DNA of 32,431 bases from Symbiobacteriaceae bacterium (GTDB lineage: Bacteria; Bacillota; Sulfobacillia; Symbiobacteriales; Symbiobacteriaceae), in the NCBI GenBank assembly GCA_029239785.1, contig JARBUG010000033.1, positions 1 through 32,431 of the forward strand. Direction: 5' to 3'. Below, one piece after another: positions 7,365 to 15,380 of the stretch (the first letter of the stretch is position 1; the number at the start of each line of letters is the position of its first letter). A program made the position numbers and the translations under genes. The notes beneath the pieces are model-generated. The model did not search any database. It saw only the letters and a program-made list of their open reading frames with translations, and was not told where the DNA came from.

Positions 7365-9887
7365 TTAACTCGGCTGTTCAGCGCCGCCAGGTGCGCTCTC
7401 GCCGCCGACCGCCACACCCACCGTCTGGGCCGATGGCTCGGTCCGCTTGAACATAATGTTGCCCTCGTCATCCACGTCGGTGTGAACCTGCTCGCCGTAC
7501 TTGAAGGGCACCTTGAGCGCCTCCTCGGAGAGCGGGTCCTCCAGCAGCCGCTGAATGGCCCGGCGGAGCGGACGTGCGCCGTACTGCGGGTCGTGGCCGG
7601 CCTTGACCAGCTTCTCGAGCGCCCCGTCGGAGATGGTCAGCTCCACGCCGTGTTCCTTCAGCCGCTTGCCAACGTTCTTGACCTCCAGGCGGACAATCTC
7701 CTTCAGGTGGTCCATGTTCAGGCTGTGGAAGATGATCAGGTCATCAAGCCGGTTGATGAACTCCGGCCGGAAGAGCTTCTTGACCTCGTCCATCACTCGG
7801 TTCTTCATCTTCTCGTGAGCCTGCTCGTCGGACTCGGCCACGGTAAAGCCGAGCTGCTTGTCGCCCCGAATCACCTGGGCGCCGGCGTTGGACGTCATGA
7901 TGATGACCGTGTTGCGGAAGTCGACGGTGCGCCCCTTCGACTCGGTCAGGCGGCCATCTTCCAGCACCTGCAGCAGAATGTTGAAGACTTCGGGATGCGC
8001 CTTCTCGATTTCGTCCAGCAGGACGACCGAGTACGGGCGCCGCCGGACGGCCTCGGTGAGCTGGCCGCCTTCTTCATACCCGACGTATCCGGGCGGGGCA
8101 CCGACCAGCCGGCTGGTGGTGTGCCGCTCCATGTACTCGGACATGTCAATGCGGACGACAGCATCTTCGTCGCCGAAGAGCGCTTCGGCCAGGGCCCGGG
8201 CCAGATGGGTCTTGCCGGTGCCGGTGGGGCCGAGGAAGATGAACGAACCAATGGGACGCTTGGGGTCCTTCAGGCCGGCACGGGCCCGGCGAATGGCCCG
8301 GGAGACCGCCTTGACCGCCTCGTCCTGACCCACGACCCGCTCATGCAGGACGGCTTCCAGGTTGAGCAGCCGCTCGGTTTCGTTCTGGGTGAGCTTGGCG
8401 GCCGGAATGCCAGTCCACGAGGAGACGATGTGAGCAATATCGTCCTCCGTAACCGTGGACTTGCTGGTGACCTTCTTTTGCTGCCACTCGCTCTTGTTGC
8501 GGTCGAGCTCTTCCTTGAGCTTGGTCTCCTTGTCGCGCAGGCGGGCGGCCTTTTCAAACTCCTGGCCCTGCACGGCGGCTTCCTTCTCCTTGCGGACTTC
8601 GTCCAGCTTTGCCTCCAGCTCCTTCAGGTCGGGCGGGGCGACAAAGGTGGAAAGCCGGACCCGGGAGGCGGCCTCGTCGATCAGGTCGACGGCCTTGTCG
8701 GGCAGGAAGCGGTCGGTGACGAACCGGTCAGACAGGCGCACCGCAGCCTCGATGGCGGCGTCGGTGATTTCCACCCGGTGATGGGCTTCGTACCGGTCGC
8801 GCAGGCCTTTCAGAATCGAGATGGCGTCCTCGGTGGAGGGCTCCTCGACCATAACGGGCTGGAAGCGGCGCTCAAGGGCGGCGTCCTTCTCGACATGCTT
8901 GCGGTACTCATCGATGGTGGTAGCGCCGATGGCCTGCATTTCGCCACGGGCGAGGGCGGGCTTGAGGATGTTGGAGGCGTCGATCGCGCCTTCGGCAGCG
9001 CCGGCGCCGATGATGGTGTGCAGTTCGTCGATGAACATGATCACGTTGCCGGCCTGGCGGATCTCTTCCATGACCTTCTTGAGGCGCTCCTCGAACTCGC
9101 CGCGGTACTTGGAGCCAGCCACCAGGGAGGCGAGGTCGAGCGACACGACCCGCTTATCCTTCAGCAGCTCCGGCACCCGGCCGTCGTTGATGCGCTGGGC
9201 CAGACCTTCGACAATGGCCGTCTTGCCGACGCCGGGCTCGCCGATGAGACACGGGTTGTTTTTGGTGCGGCGAGACAGGATCTGAATGACACGCTCGATC
9301 TCCTTTTCGCGGCCGACGACCGGGTCCAGCTTCGCCTCGCGGGCGTAGTTGGTCAGGTCACGGCCGAACTGGTCGAGCGTGGAGGTGTTGGACTTGCCGG
9401 GCTTCGCCTTGGCGCCGCCGCCCTGGGGAGCGTTGCCCTGCGGGTGCGGCACGCCGCCCAGCAGGTGAATGACCTGGTTGCGGACCCGCTCCAGCTCGGC
9501 GCCCAGATTCTGCAGCACCTGTGCTGCCACGCCCTCGCCTTCACGAATGAGGCCGAGGAGGATGTGCTCGGTGCCCACGTAGTTATGCCCCAGGAGCCGG
9601 GCTTCTTCAATAGCCAGCTCCACCATGACCTTTTTGGCGCGAGGCGTGAAGCCAATTTCGCCCCGGGTCGATGCCGAGCCCTTGCCGATCATCTTTTCGA
9701 CTTCGGCCCGGACCTGCTCCAACTGAATGCCGAGGCTCTGCAACGCCTTGGCGGCGATTCCTTCACCTTCACGAATCAACCCGAGCAGCAGGTGCTCCGT
9801 GCCAACGTAGTCGTAATTCAGGCGCCGTGCTTCGTCCTGTGCGAGAACGATAACCCGCTGGGCCCGTTCGGTGTACCGACTGAACAT
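7365..9887 (-). CDS. clpC: ATP-dependent Clp protease ATPase subunit ClpC
   Basis: 840 residues, a full-length ClpC unfoldase that feeds proteins to ClpP. The N-domain (1-145) is a double Clp-N repeat with E31 and E107, matching the two phospho-arginine-binding glutamates known in Bacillus subtilis (E32, E106). AAA1 has Walker A GEPGVGKT (216-223) and Walker B FIDE (285-288). The middle domain has a UVR-like segment (about 440-456), the docking site for adaptors. AAA2 has Walker A GPTGTGKT (553-560) and Walker B LLDEIEKA (623-630). L679-G-F681 fits the ClpP-contact loop. The start is ATG 9887 with AGGGGG 9 bases upstream. It is the last gene of the ctsR operon and ends before a strong terminator. 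Control by CtsR is expected from family knowledge. Confidence 0.98.
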   Translation of the reverse strand: MFSRYTERAQRVIVLAQDEARRLNYDYVGTEHLLLGLIREGEGIAAKALQSLGIQLEQVRAEVEKMIGKGSASTRGEIGFTPRAKKVMVELAIEEARLLGHNYVGTEHILLGLIREGEGVAAQVLQNLGAELERVRNQVIHLLGGVPHPQGNAPQGGGAKAKPGKSNTSTLDQFGRDLTNYAREAKLDPVVGREKEIERVIQILSRRTKNNPCLIGEPGVGKTAIVEGLAQRINDGRVPELLKDKRVVSLDLASLVAGSKYRGEFEERLKKVMEEIRQAGNVIMFIDELHTIIGAGAAEGAIDASNILKPALARGEMQAIGATTIDEYRKHVEKDAALERRFQPVMVEEPSTEDAISILKGLRDRYEAHHRVEITDAAIEAAVRLSDRFVTDRFLPDKAVDLIDEAASRVRLSTFVAPPDLKELEAKLDEVRKEKEAAVQGQEFEKAARLRDKETKLKEELDRNKSEWQQKKVTSKSTVTEDDIAHIVSSWTGIPAAKLTQNETERLLNLEAVLHERVVGQDEAVKAVSRAIRRARAGLKDPKRPIGSFIFLGPTGTGKTHLARALAEALFGDEDAVVRIDMSEYMERHTTSRLVGAPPGYVGYEEGGQLTEAVRRRPYSVVLLDEIEKAHPEVFNILLQVLEDGRLTESKGRTVDFRNTVIIMTSNAGAQVIRGDKQLGFTVAESDEQAHEKMKNRVMDEVKKLFRPEFINRLDDLIIFHSLNMDHLKEIVRLEVKNVGKRLKEHGVELTISDGALEKLVKAGHDPQYGARPLRRAIQRLLEDPLSEEALKVPFKYGEQVHTDVDDEGNIMFKRTEPSAQTVGVAVGGESAPGGAEQPS

Positions 9888-9901
9888 CTAGCATAACCCC
9901 C

Positions 9902-10333
9902 TTACTTATCCAGACGTTTGATCGCTTCCATTACCTTCTCTTTGGTGACCCCCAGCGAGGTAAGCACCTCATGGACCACGCCGTGCTGCTCAAGCAGAAA
10001 CCCCAACAACACGTGCTCCGGTTCGATCACCTTATGCCCCACCATGGTGGCAGCGGCCTGGGCCCGCTGCCGGTAAACCTGTTCAGCTGTCGGCAGCATG
10101 CCGATGGCGTCAGGGTCGTCGGGTGCGCCGAGCCTTGGCGGCAACTTTTCCTCGATGGCTTGTCGCGTACTTTGTAGGTCGAGCCCAAGGTCGGTCAAGA
10201 TACGGCTGACTGACTCCTCTAACAGTAATCCAAGAAAGAGCTGCTCCCGCTGAATGAACGGGAAGCCAAGCCGTTTGGCTTCCTGCTGGGCCAGTTTGAC
10301 CAGGCGTTCGGTTTCGGGCGTACATGATGCCAC
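9902..10333 (-). CDS. Stand-alone Clp N-domain protein (ClpC N-domain only)
   Basis: 143 residues consisting only of two Clp-N repeats (about 5-65 and 80-143). There is no Walker motif, UVR segment or membrane helix. Its glutamates E30 (in 'REQLFLGLL') and E106 (in 'PEHVLLGFLL') align with the two phospho-arginine-binding glutamates of the ClpC N-domain, so it may bind arginine-phosphorylated proteins made by McsB. I chose GTG 10333, which has GAGGTG 6 bases upstream; GTG 10342 is in frame but has no properly spaced site. It sits 16 bases after mcsB and 14 bases before clpC, clearly within the operon. Possible roles are adaptor, decoy or shuttle for ClpC substrates, or a ClpC assembly factor. 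The domain call is firm; the role is inference. Confidence 0.9.
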   Translation of the reverse strand: MASCTPETERLVKLAQQEAKRLGFPFIQREQLFLGLLLEESVSRILTDLGLDLQSTRQAIEEKLPPRLGAPDDPDAIGMLPTAEQVYRQRAQAAATMVGHKVIEPEHVLLGFLLEQHGVVHEVLTSLGVTKEKVMEAIKRLDK

Positions 10334-10349
10334 GGCCTTCACCTCTTCG

Positions 10350-11411
10350 CTAGGATGCCAGCCGGGTGCGAATCAGCGTGGCACGCTTTGCGTCGCGGTC
10401 CAACGGGTTCAGCTCACGGCCTTCAGCTTTTTGCAGGAAAGCCGGCTGCATGGCAATCATGAGCTCGTTGAGCGTGCGGTGGCTCAGGCGGGGGAAGAGC
10501 CCCATTTCGATGCCGAGGCGCACGTCGGAGAGGAGCTTCATGGCTTCTTCAGACGTGATGACCCGGGCGGAAGAGAGAATGCCGTAGGCACGGCCGAGGC
10601 GGTCCTCCACCTGGAGCGGCATTTCACCGTGCAGGTGAAGGCGGGCCTGCTTTTCGGCCTCCACCACCTTCAGCACAACGGCCTCGAGGTGTTCGATAAT
10701 CTCCTCTTCCGCCTTGCCCAGGCTGGTCTGGTTGGAGATTTGGAAAATGTGGCCGGCGGCGTCGGTCCCTTCGCCGTAGAGGCCCCGTACGACCAGACCG
10801 AGCTGCGAGAGCCGGTGGAAAAGGCCGCCTGCCTGCTGGGTGAGGACCAGGCCGGGCAGGTGAATCATGACCGAGGCCCGCAGGCCGGTGCCCACGTTGG
10901 TGGGACAGGAGGTAAGGTAGCCCTTCTGGGCGTGGAAGGCGTAGTTCAGCTTTTGCTCCAGGGCATCGTCCACCAGCGAGGCCGTGCGCCAGGTCTGTTT
11001 TAGCTGAAGCCCGGGCGCCAGGCACTGAATGCGCAGGTGGTCTTCCTCGTTGACCATGATCGAAATCGATTCATCTTCGGAAATGGCGACGGCCTTGCCG
11101 CGGGCCTGCTGGGCCTGCTGCGGGCTGATCAGGTGCTTTTCGACCAACACCTGCCGGTCCAGGGCCGGGGTATCGGCCAGTTTGAAGAGCTCCACCCGGG
11201 AAGAGAGGCCGACCAGGTTGATTTCCCGCACGCCGGTTTCCACCTGGCGGATGAGCTCTTCAGCCTGCGCTTCATTCATTTGATGAGGGAAGGGCAGATT
11301 GGTTACGTTACGCGCAAGCCTTATGCGTGAAGAGAGCACGACCTCGGCGTGGGGACCGGTCGCATCTGTCCACTTACTTGCGGGTTGGCTAACCAGTTTA
11401 TTCCATGCCAC
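10350..11411 (-). CDS. mcsB: Protein arginine kinase McsB
   Basis: 353 residues from GTG 11411, which has AGGGGG 8 bases upstream and overlaps the end of mcsA by 14 bases; related enzymes are about 360 residues. McsB phosphorylates arginines on proteins, marking them for ClpC-ClpP and inactivating CtsR. The phosphagen-kinase core is intact: SSRIRLARN (27-35), the nucleotide-site motif NEEDHLRIQ (121-129), and the active-site loop CPTNVGTGLRAS (169-180) with its cysteine. The overlap with mcsA suggests translational coupling, fitting the known need of McsB for McsA. An alternative GTG at 11420 would sit directly on the ribosome site. Confidence 0.97.
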   Translation of the reverse strand: MAWNKLVSQPASKWTDATGPHAEVVLSSRIRLARNVTNLPFPHQMNEAQAEELIRQVETGVREINLVGLSSRVELFKLADTPALDRQVLVEKHLISPQQAQQARGKAVAISEDESISIMVNEEDHLRIQCLAPGLQLKQTWRTASLVDDALEQKLNYAFHAQKGYLTSCPTNVGTGLRASVMIHLPGLVLTQQAGGLFHRLSQLGLVVRGLYGEGTDAAGHIFQISNQTSLGKAEEEIIEHLEAVVLKVVEAEKQARLHLHGEMPLQVEDRLGRAYGILSSARVITSEEAMKLLSDVRLGIEMGLFPRLSHRTLNELMIAMQPAFLQKAEGRELNPLDRDAKRATLIRTRLAS

Positions 11412-11940
11412 TGCCGTCACCCCCTGCCTGAATCTGGCTTTCGATCTGTTTGATTTGATCGCGCAGGCGAGCGGCTTCCTCATAGTTCTCGCCCTGAATG
11501 GCGCCCTGCAGATCCTGCCGGAGCGATGCCAGCTCCCGCTTTTTCCGCACGATGCCGCCGGTGCGCTTGGGCGCCTTGCCGGCGTGAACGGTGGTGCCCT
11601 GAATCCGCTTGATCAGCGGGTTGAGGTACATCTCCAAATGGTCGTAGCACTGGGCGCAGCCCAGGCGTCCGCCATCGGCAAACTGGCTGTAGGTCGTGCC
11701 GCAGTTCTTGCAGGTGGGCTCTGCCTGCTGCTGCGGCGCTGTGCGCGCCCCGACAACGAAGGGGTCCTGCCCGAGAAAGCTGGACAGGAGCTGCTGGATG
11801 GAGAGGTTCGGGAATGTGAAGCTCGCCTGCCCTTTTTCGTGGGCACAGACTTCACAAAGGTGGGCCTCCTGTTTCTGCCCGTTAACGACCGTGGTCGTGT
11901 GAAAGACCGCCGGCCGCTGGCCACAGTTGTCGCACTGCAT
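11398..11940 (-). CDS. mcsA: McsA, activator of protein arginine kinase
   Basis: 180 residues, usual length. There are two zinc-binding modules with paired cysteines (C3/C6 with C29/C32, and C77/C80 with C95/C98). A UVR helical hairpin follows at the C-terminus (about 137-170, 'GENYEEAARLRDQIKQIE'), the same motif found in the ClpC middle region. McsA activates McsB and senses metal and thiol stress in Bacillus. The start is ATG 11940, giving the typical MQCDNCG opening. It lies between ctsR (88 bases upstream) and mcsB (overlapping). Confidence 0.96.
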   Translation of the reverse strand: MQCDNCGQRPAVFHTTTVVNGQKQEAHLCEVCAHEKGQASFTFPNLSIQQLLSSFLGQDPFVVGARTAPQQQAEPTCKNCGTTYSQFADGGRLGCAQCYDHLEMYLNPLIKRIQGTTVHAGKAPKRTGGIVRKKRELASLRQDLQGAIQGENYEEAARLRDQIKQIESQIQAGGDGSGME

Positions 11941-11999
11941 GCTTGCACCCCCTGACTAGCTCCTCTCGGCATGGGCCGGTCGAGATTAGGCCCACGCCT

Positions 12000-12030
12000 G
12001 ACGGGTTACGGCACCCATTGAGGGTGCCTA
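12000..12030 (-). repeat. 31-bp hairpin-containing repeat, copy A
   Basis: The minus strand of this segment is identical to plus-strand 22593-22623. It holds a 7-bp stem GGCACCC/GGGTGCC with a 5-base loop, followed by GTAACCCGTC. The first bases form the TAG stop codon of ctsR. There is no T tract, so it is not a standard terminator. Confidence 0.85.
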
Positions 12031-12483
12031 GAACCGCAGGACCGCCAGAATCATCGCCTTGAGCAGGTTGGCCCGGATCACGTCCCGGTAGGGGAGTTCC
12101 AGGGCAATGGTGTCGCGGTGGATGGCGGCCTGCATGATTGCGGCTTCGCGTTCATCAATGATGCTCTGCTCATGGAGCCTCAGAATGTAACCGAGGGCTT
12201 CATCTTGCGAGAGATGGGAGCCGATCTGCCGTTGGATCAGGTCGTGTATGGCATCGCCGGCCTCAAAGTTAAGTCGGGTGATGCGAATGTACCCACCACC
12301 TCCCCTGCGACTTTCAACCACATATCCACGTTCTGATGTAAATCGGGTGGCCAGCACGTAGTTGATCTGCGATGGCGCACAGCCGAACTGTGCGGCCAGG
12401 GTGGCCCGCTGAACCTCTGCCACGCCCGAGTCGCCCATCATCAGCTTCAGGAACTGTTCGATATCGTCTGCAAGGTTGGCCAT
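12028..12483 (-). CDS. ctsR: Transcriptional repressor CtsR
   Basis: 151 residues, normal for the family. CtsR represses class III heat-shock genes (its own operon, clpC, often clpP) and loses DNA binding on heat. The N-terminal winged-helix domain carries the conserved 'APSQINYVLATRFT' recognition helix and the glycine-rich wing 'VVESRRGGGGYIRI'. The C-terminal half is the dimerisation region and McsB contact. Start ATG 12483 has GGTGGTG just upstream; 24 further in-frame codons upstream are probably untranslated. It is the first gene of the operon. One CtsR-like site lies 17-33 bases before the start codon and a second about 140 bases before it, suggesting autoregulation. The stop codon overlaps repeat copy A. 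Confidence 0.97.
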   Translation of the reverse strand: MANLADDIEQFLKLMMGDSGVAEVQRATLAAQFGCAPSQINYVLATRFTSERGYVVESRRGGGGYIRITRLNFEAGDAIHDLIQRQIGSHLSQDEALGYILRLHEQSIIDEREAAIMQAAIHRDTIALELPYRDVIRANLLKAMILAVLRF

Positions 12484-12499
12484 AGATTCACCACCGTGC

Positions 12500-12516
12500 C
12501 CTGATCTTTTTTGACC
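12500..12516 (-). promoter_or_regulatory. CtsR-box-like operator, proximal
   Basis: Minus-strand GGTCAAA-AAA-GATCAGG. The first heptad is a perfect match to the CtsR consensus tandem heptad (RGTCAAA-NAN-RGTCAAA); the second matches 4 of 7. It lies immediately upstream of ctsR. Confidence 0.6.
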
Positions 12517-12623
12517 TTCCTTCTTCAGATTACGCATCTGATTGGTGATCGGCAATTGCCAATATGGCCGGTTTTGCCCGAGTATGGGCGGAAATCTTGA
12601 TCAATCTGGCCCAAAGCTCGTCT

Positions 12624-12640
12624 CCTGACGTTTTTTGACC
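12624..12640 (-). promoter_or_regulatory. CtsR-box-like operator, distal
   Basis: Minus-strand GGTCAAA-AAA-CGTCAGG, 15 of 17 bases identical to the proximal site, about 140 bases before ctsR. The first heptad is perfect and the second 4 of 7. I could not place a convincing -35/-10 pair between the two sites. Confidence 0.6.
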
Positions 12641-12715
12641 ATTACTGAGGGCGAAAGGAAAGCGGAGCGGCACATGGCCACTCCGCGTATTCTACCCGTT
12701 TTGTGCCTGGGGTTT

Positions 12716-13675
12716 TCAGTCGAGCTTGGGCAAGGTTTTGGCGATGGTAAAGAAACCGGGCGCCGGCACGTAGCCAAACTTGCGGTTTACCGCCAGCATG
12801 GGCGCGTTGGCGGAATGATTGTTGGTGCGCACGTACGGGGCGCCCTTCGCTTTGGCGTGCTGCAAAGCCACAACCTTGATGGCGGTGGAAAGCCCACGTC
12901 CTCGGTAGGGCCGGTCCACGGCTGTCAGGCCGTGGTACATGCCGCCGGTGCTTTGCATAACCTGGAGGTCGGCCATGGCTGCCCAGGTATCGCCATCCAC
13001 TGCGATGATCACGTTGGCGGGGTCAAAATGCGGATCGGCTGTCAGGTACTTCTTCCACATCTCAAAGGGCGGCAGCGGGCGGTCGCCGAAGGCCGGCACA
13101 TCGCGCATCATGAGGGAGATCAGGTCGTAGTAGCGGCGGTAGAGCTCGTCGCCGGACACCAGTTCGGACAGGTGCGCGAAGCGAATGCCAGCGGCTTCGG
13201 CCTGCCGGACAGCTTCGTGCTGCCAGTCGGCCGGTGCCCAGTCCGTCAATTGAAGGGTCGATTCAAATAGGTGGTGCTCCTTGACCCAGCCCCTGCGGTC
13301 GGCCCACGCCATGGCTTCGGGCTGATTATCTTTGACCTCGGTCTCCAGGCGGGTAGCGCCCTGATTCATCACCCAGTCTTCAAGCACGTTATATAGGGCA
13401 CGCCCGGCTCCGCGGTGCCGGTACGGTTGGTCGACGCGTACACGCAGGCCGAAACAACCGGTGGGCATTTGCGGGCTCCTCCAGGACGTTCCGAATGCCA
13501 CCAATTCGCCCGTCTCGTCAAAGGCGCCCAGACGGAAGTGGGGCATGTCGGCCGGGCGCAACTGCTCGCTGCGGAGCATACCCTCCAGCGTGGTCCCTTC
13601 CGTCTCCTGACTGTTGATGATGGACACGATGCGCGGGAAATCGTCCGCAGTGGTCGGTCGAATCGAGAGTGTCAT
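12716..13675 (-). CDS. Tandem GNAT-family N-acetyltransferase
   Basis: 319 residues with two GNAT folds. Each has an acetyl-CoA-binding motif A: VDQPYRHRGAGRAL (81-94) and VDRPYRGRGLSTAI (253-266). The second ends with the usual 'NAPMLAVNRKFGY' signature of GNAT enzymes. Two-domain members include mycothiol synthase-like and antibiotic-modifying enzymes, but nothing here fixes the substrate. ATG 13675 has AAGGGGG 8 bases upstream. The gene lies upstream of ctsR on the same strand, 232 bases away, with no visible terminator between them, so some read-through into the ctsR operon is possible. It follows a strong terminator of the methyltransferase gene. Confidence 0.9.
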   Translation of the reverse strand: MTLSIRPTTADDFPRIVSIINSQETEGTTLEGMLRSEQLRPADMPHFRLGAFDETGELVAFGTSWRSPQMPTGCFGLRVRVDQPYRHRGAGRALYNVLEDWVMNQGATRLETEVKDNQPEAMAWADRRGWVKEHHLFESTLQLTDWAPADWQHEAVRQAEAAGIRFAHLSELVSGDELYRRYYDLISLMMRDVPAFGDRPLPPFEMWKKYLTADPHFDPANVIIAVDGDTWAAMADLQVMQSTGGMYHGLTAVDRPYRGRGLSTAIKVVALQHAKAKGAPYVRTNNHSANAPMLAVNRKFGYVPAPGFFTIAKTLPKLD

Positions 13676-13741
13676 GTATCTTACCCCCTTGTCTCACACG
13701 ACCATAAAGACGCCGGAAACCTCAGGGAAGTTCCAAAAAGA

Positions 13742-13774
13742 ACGCACTTTCGGCCACAAGGGCTGAAAGTGCGT
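13742..13774 (-). terminator. Terminator of the RlmI-type methyltransferase gene
   Basis: A 14-bp stem (13742-13755 with 13761-13774, one mismatch) with a 5-base loop, then TTCTTTTTGG on the minus strand. It lies 11 bases past the stop codon. Confidence 0.88.
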
Positions 13775-13784
13775 GTGCAAGCTT

Positions 13785-14966
13785 CTACAGTACTTCGTAG
13801 ATGAGACACTTTAGGTAATGACTCTCGTCATACCCGACCACGATCGGATGGTCGACGCCCTGGGCCCGCTCCTCCACCAGGCGGAGCCGGCGGTGCGCGT
13901 CGTAGGCCGCATCGGCCACGACCGCCTTGAACAGGTCCGACTTCATGTGGTACGAGCAGGAGCAGGTGATCAGGAAGCCACCTTCCGGAATCATGCGCAT
14001 GGCCCGCAGGTTGATCTCCTTATAGCCGCGCACGGCGCCTTCCAGGCTCGCCTTGTTCTTTGCAAAGGCTGGCGGGTCGAGCACAATTACATCGAATTTC
14101 TCCTGGGCAGTCTCAAGCTGGCGCAGAATGTCGAAGGCGTTGCCCTCACGGGTCGAGAGCCGGTCGCTCAGGCCGTTCAGTTCGGCATTCTCCTTGACCG
14201 ACGCCAGCGCATCGGCGGAAGCATCAACAGCGATCACTTCGCGGGCGCCCGCCACCAGAGCATTGAGCGAGAAACCACCCACGTTGCTGAAGCAGTCCAG
14301 CACCCGGGCGTCCTTGGAATAAGGGCGAATGGCCCGGCGATTGTCGCGCTGGTCCAGGAAGTAGCCGGTCTTCTGGCCGTTGGCCACATCGACTACGACC
14401 TTGAGGCCGTTCTCAGGAATGACCAGCCGCGGGTCGAACTCACCCCGCAGGTAGCCCTTGTGCTGCTTGAGTCCTTCCAGTTCGCGCACCGGCACGTCAT
14501 TCCGCTCGTAAATGCCGCGGGGGGCGATCAGTTCGTCGAGAATCTCGACGATTTCGGGCAGCCACTTGTCGATGCCAAGGGAGAGCGCCTGAATGACGAG
14601 GATATCGTCGAACTTGTCGACAATGAGGCCCGGAACGAAGTCGGCTTCGCCAAAGACGACACGGCAGGCCGTGGTGTCGGCGAGCAGCCGCTGCCGGTAC
14701 TGCCAGGCCTTGGTCAGCCGCTTGCGGAAAAATTCCTTGTCGATCTGCTCGTCGTGGTGGGTCAGCATCCGCACGATGATTTGCGATGCGGGGTTAATGT
14801 AGCCGCGGCCCATGAAGGTGCCCCGCCCATCAACCACCGTTACGATATCGCCGGGGTTGTAGTCGCCGGTAATGCGGTGGACCTCGCCCTGGAAGACCCA
14901 GGGGTGGCCCTCGGCGATGCGCTGGGTCTTGCCCCGCGCCAGGTGTACTACGGCCATACGCGCCAT
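13785..14966 (-). CDS. Class I rRNA methyltransferase, RlmI/YwbD family
   Basis: 393 residues. An N-terminal PUA domain (about 1-75), a linker domain, and a Rossmann methyltransferase domain are present. The SAM-binding loop VLDCFSNVGGFSLNAL (222-237) and the catalytic motifs LDPPAF (296-301) and CSCS (335-338) match enzymes that make 5-methylcytosine in 23S rRNA; E. coli RlmI modifies C1962. The GQKTGYFLDQRDNR segment (197-210) is characteristic of this family. ATG 14966 has GGAGGA about 10 bases upstream. It is divergent from a small hydrophilic gene, and a perfect inverted repeat lies between the two. Target-site identity with E. coli RlmI is not proven, so no symbol is given. Confidence 0.93.
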   Translation of the reverse strand: MARMAVVHLARGKTQRIAEGHPWVFQGEVHRITGDYNPGDIVTVVDGRGTFMGRGYINPASQIIVRMLTHHDEQIDKEFFRKRLTKAWQYRQRLLADTTACRVVFGEADFVPGLIVDKFDDILVIQALSLGIDKWLPEIVEILDELIAPRGIYERNDVPVRELEGLKQHKGYLRGEFDPRLVIPENGLKVVVDVANGQKTGYFLDQRDNRRAIRPYSKDARVLDCFSNVGGFSLNALVAGAREVIAVDASADALASVKENAELNGLSDRLSTREGNAFDILRQLETAQEKFDVIVLDPPAFAKNKASLEGAVRGYKEINLRAMRMIPEGGFLITCSCSYHMKSDLFKAVVADAAYDAHRRLRLVEERAQGVDHPIVVGYDESHYLKCLIYEVL

Positions 14967-14998
14967 ATGTAAAGTATCCTCCTCGGTCAGCTTCTGTA

Positions 14999-15016
14999 CA
15001 TATCATACCCGATATG
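14999..15016. promoter_or_regulatory. Inverted repeat in a divergent promoter region
   Basis: CATATC-ATACCC-GATATG, perfect 6-bp arms with a 6-base spacer. It overlaps a minus-strand TATGAT -10-like string and lies between the divergent methyltransferase and small-protein genes. The regulator is unknown. Confidence 0.4.
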
Positions 15017-15064
15017 CGCCCCGATTTCCTGGGCACGCTACATTTCGAAAGGGGGCATTCAGCT

Positions 15065-15337
15065 ATGACCGACAAATCGCATGTGCGATTCAAGAATCAG
15101 CGGAACGAGGAGCCGACGACGATCGATACGGACAATACCGGCACGAACGCCACCGGCAACTACCTGAACGGCGGCAAGATGGGGCTGCCCAACCCCGATC
15201 ACGCCAGGGATATCTGGATTGAGCAGGAGGACCAGGCCAAGCAGGGCATGGCCCGGCGGGACGACCTTTCCAGGGCGCAGGCGGCGCCGGGGCACCCGTA
15301 CATCCGGGATTCCCGGGGCGGGGGCGAGTCGCAATAG
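15065..15337 (+). CDS. Small hydrophilic protein, unknown function
   Basis: 90 residues from ATG 15065, with AAGGGGG 9 bases upstream. The sequence is rich in Asp, Glu, Asn, Gly, Arg and Lys. It has no cysteine, no hydrophobic segment and no recognised domain, and is probably largely disordered. A strong terminator follows 3 bases after the stop, so it is a single-gene unit. Composition recalls small spore or stress proteins of Firmicutes, but I cannot match it to a SASP or coat family. The 67-residue gene at 20730 is similar in style but not obviously in sequence. Confidence 0.8.
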   Translation: MTDKSHVRFKNQRNEEPTTIDTDNTGTNATGNYLNGGKMGLPNPDHARDIWIEQEDQAKQGMARRDDLSRAQAAPGHPYIRDSRGGGESQ

Positions 15338-15340
15338 GAA

Positions 15341-15373
15341 GAGGCGGTGCCTCCCGTATGGGGGCACCGCCTC
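15341..15373. terminator. Bidirectional terminator
   Basis: A 14-bp stem (15341-15354 with 15360-15373, one mismatch), a 5-base loop and then GCTGTTTTTA on the plus strand. It separates the small gene from the convergent EF-G-like gene. Confidence 0.9.
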
Positions 15374-15380
15374 GCTGTTT

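Noticed and set aside
7338..9896. An 852-codon plus-strand open frame across clpC
   Set aside because: It is the antisense of a full, motif-complete clpC in high-GC DNA, has no ribosome site, and its translation shows no recognisable domain.
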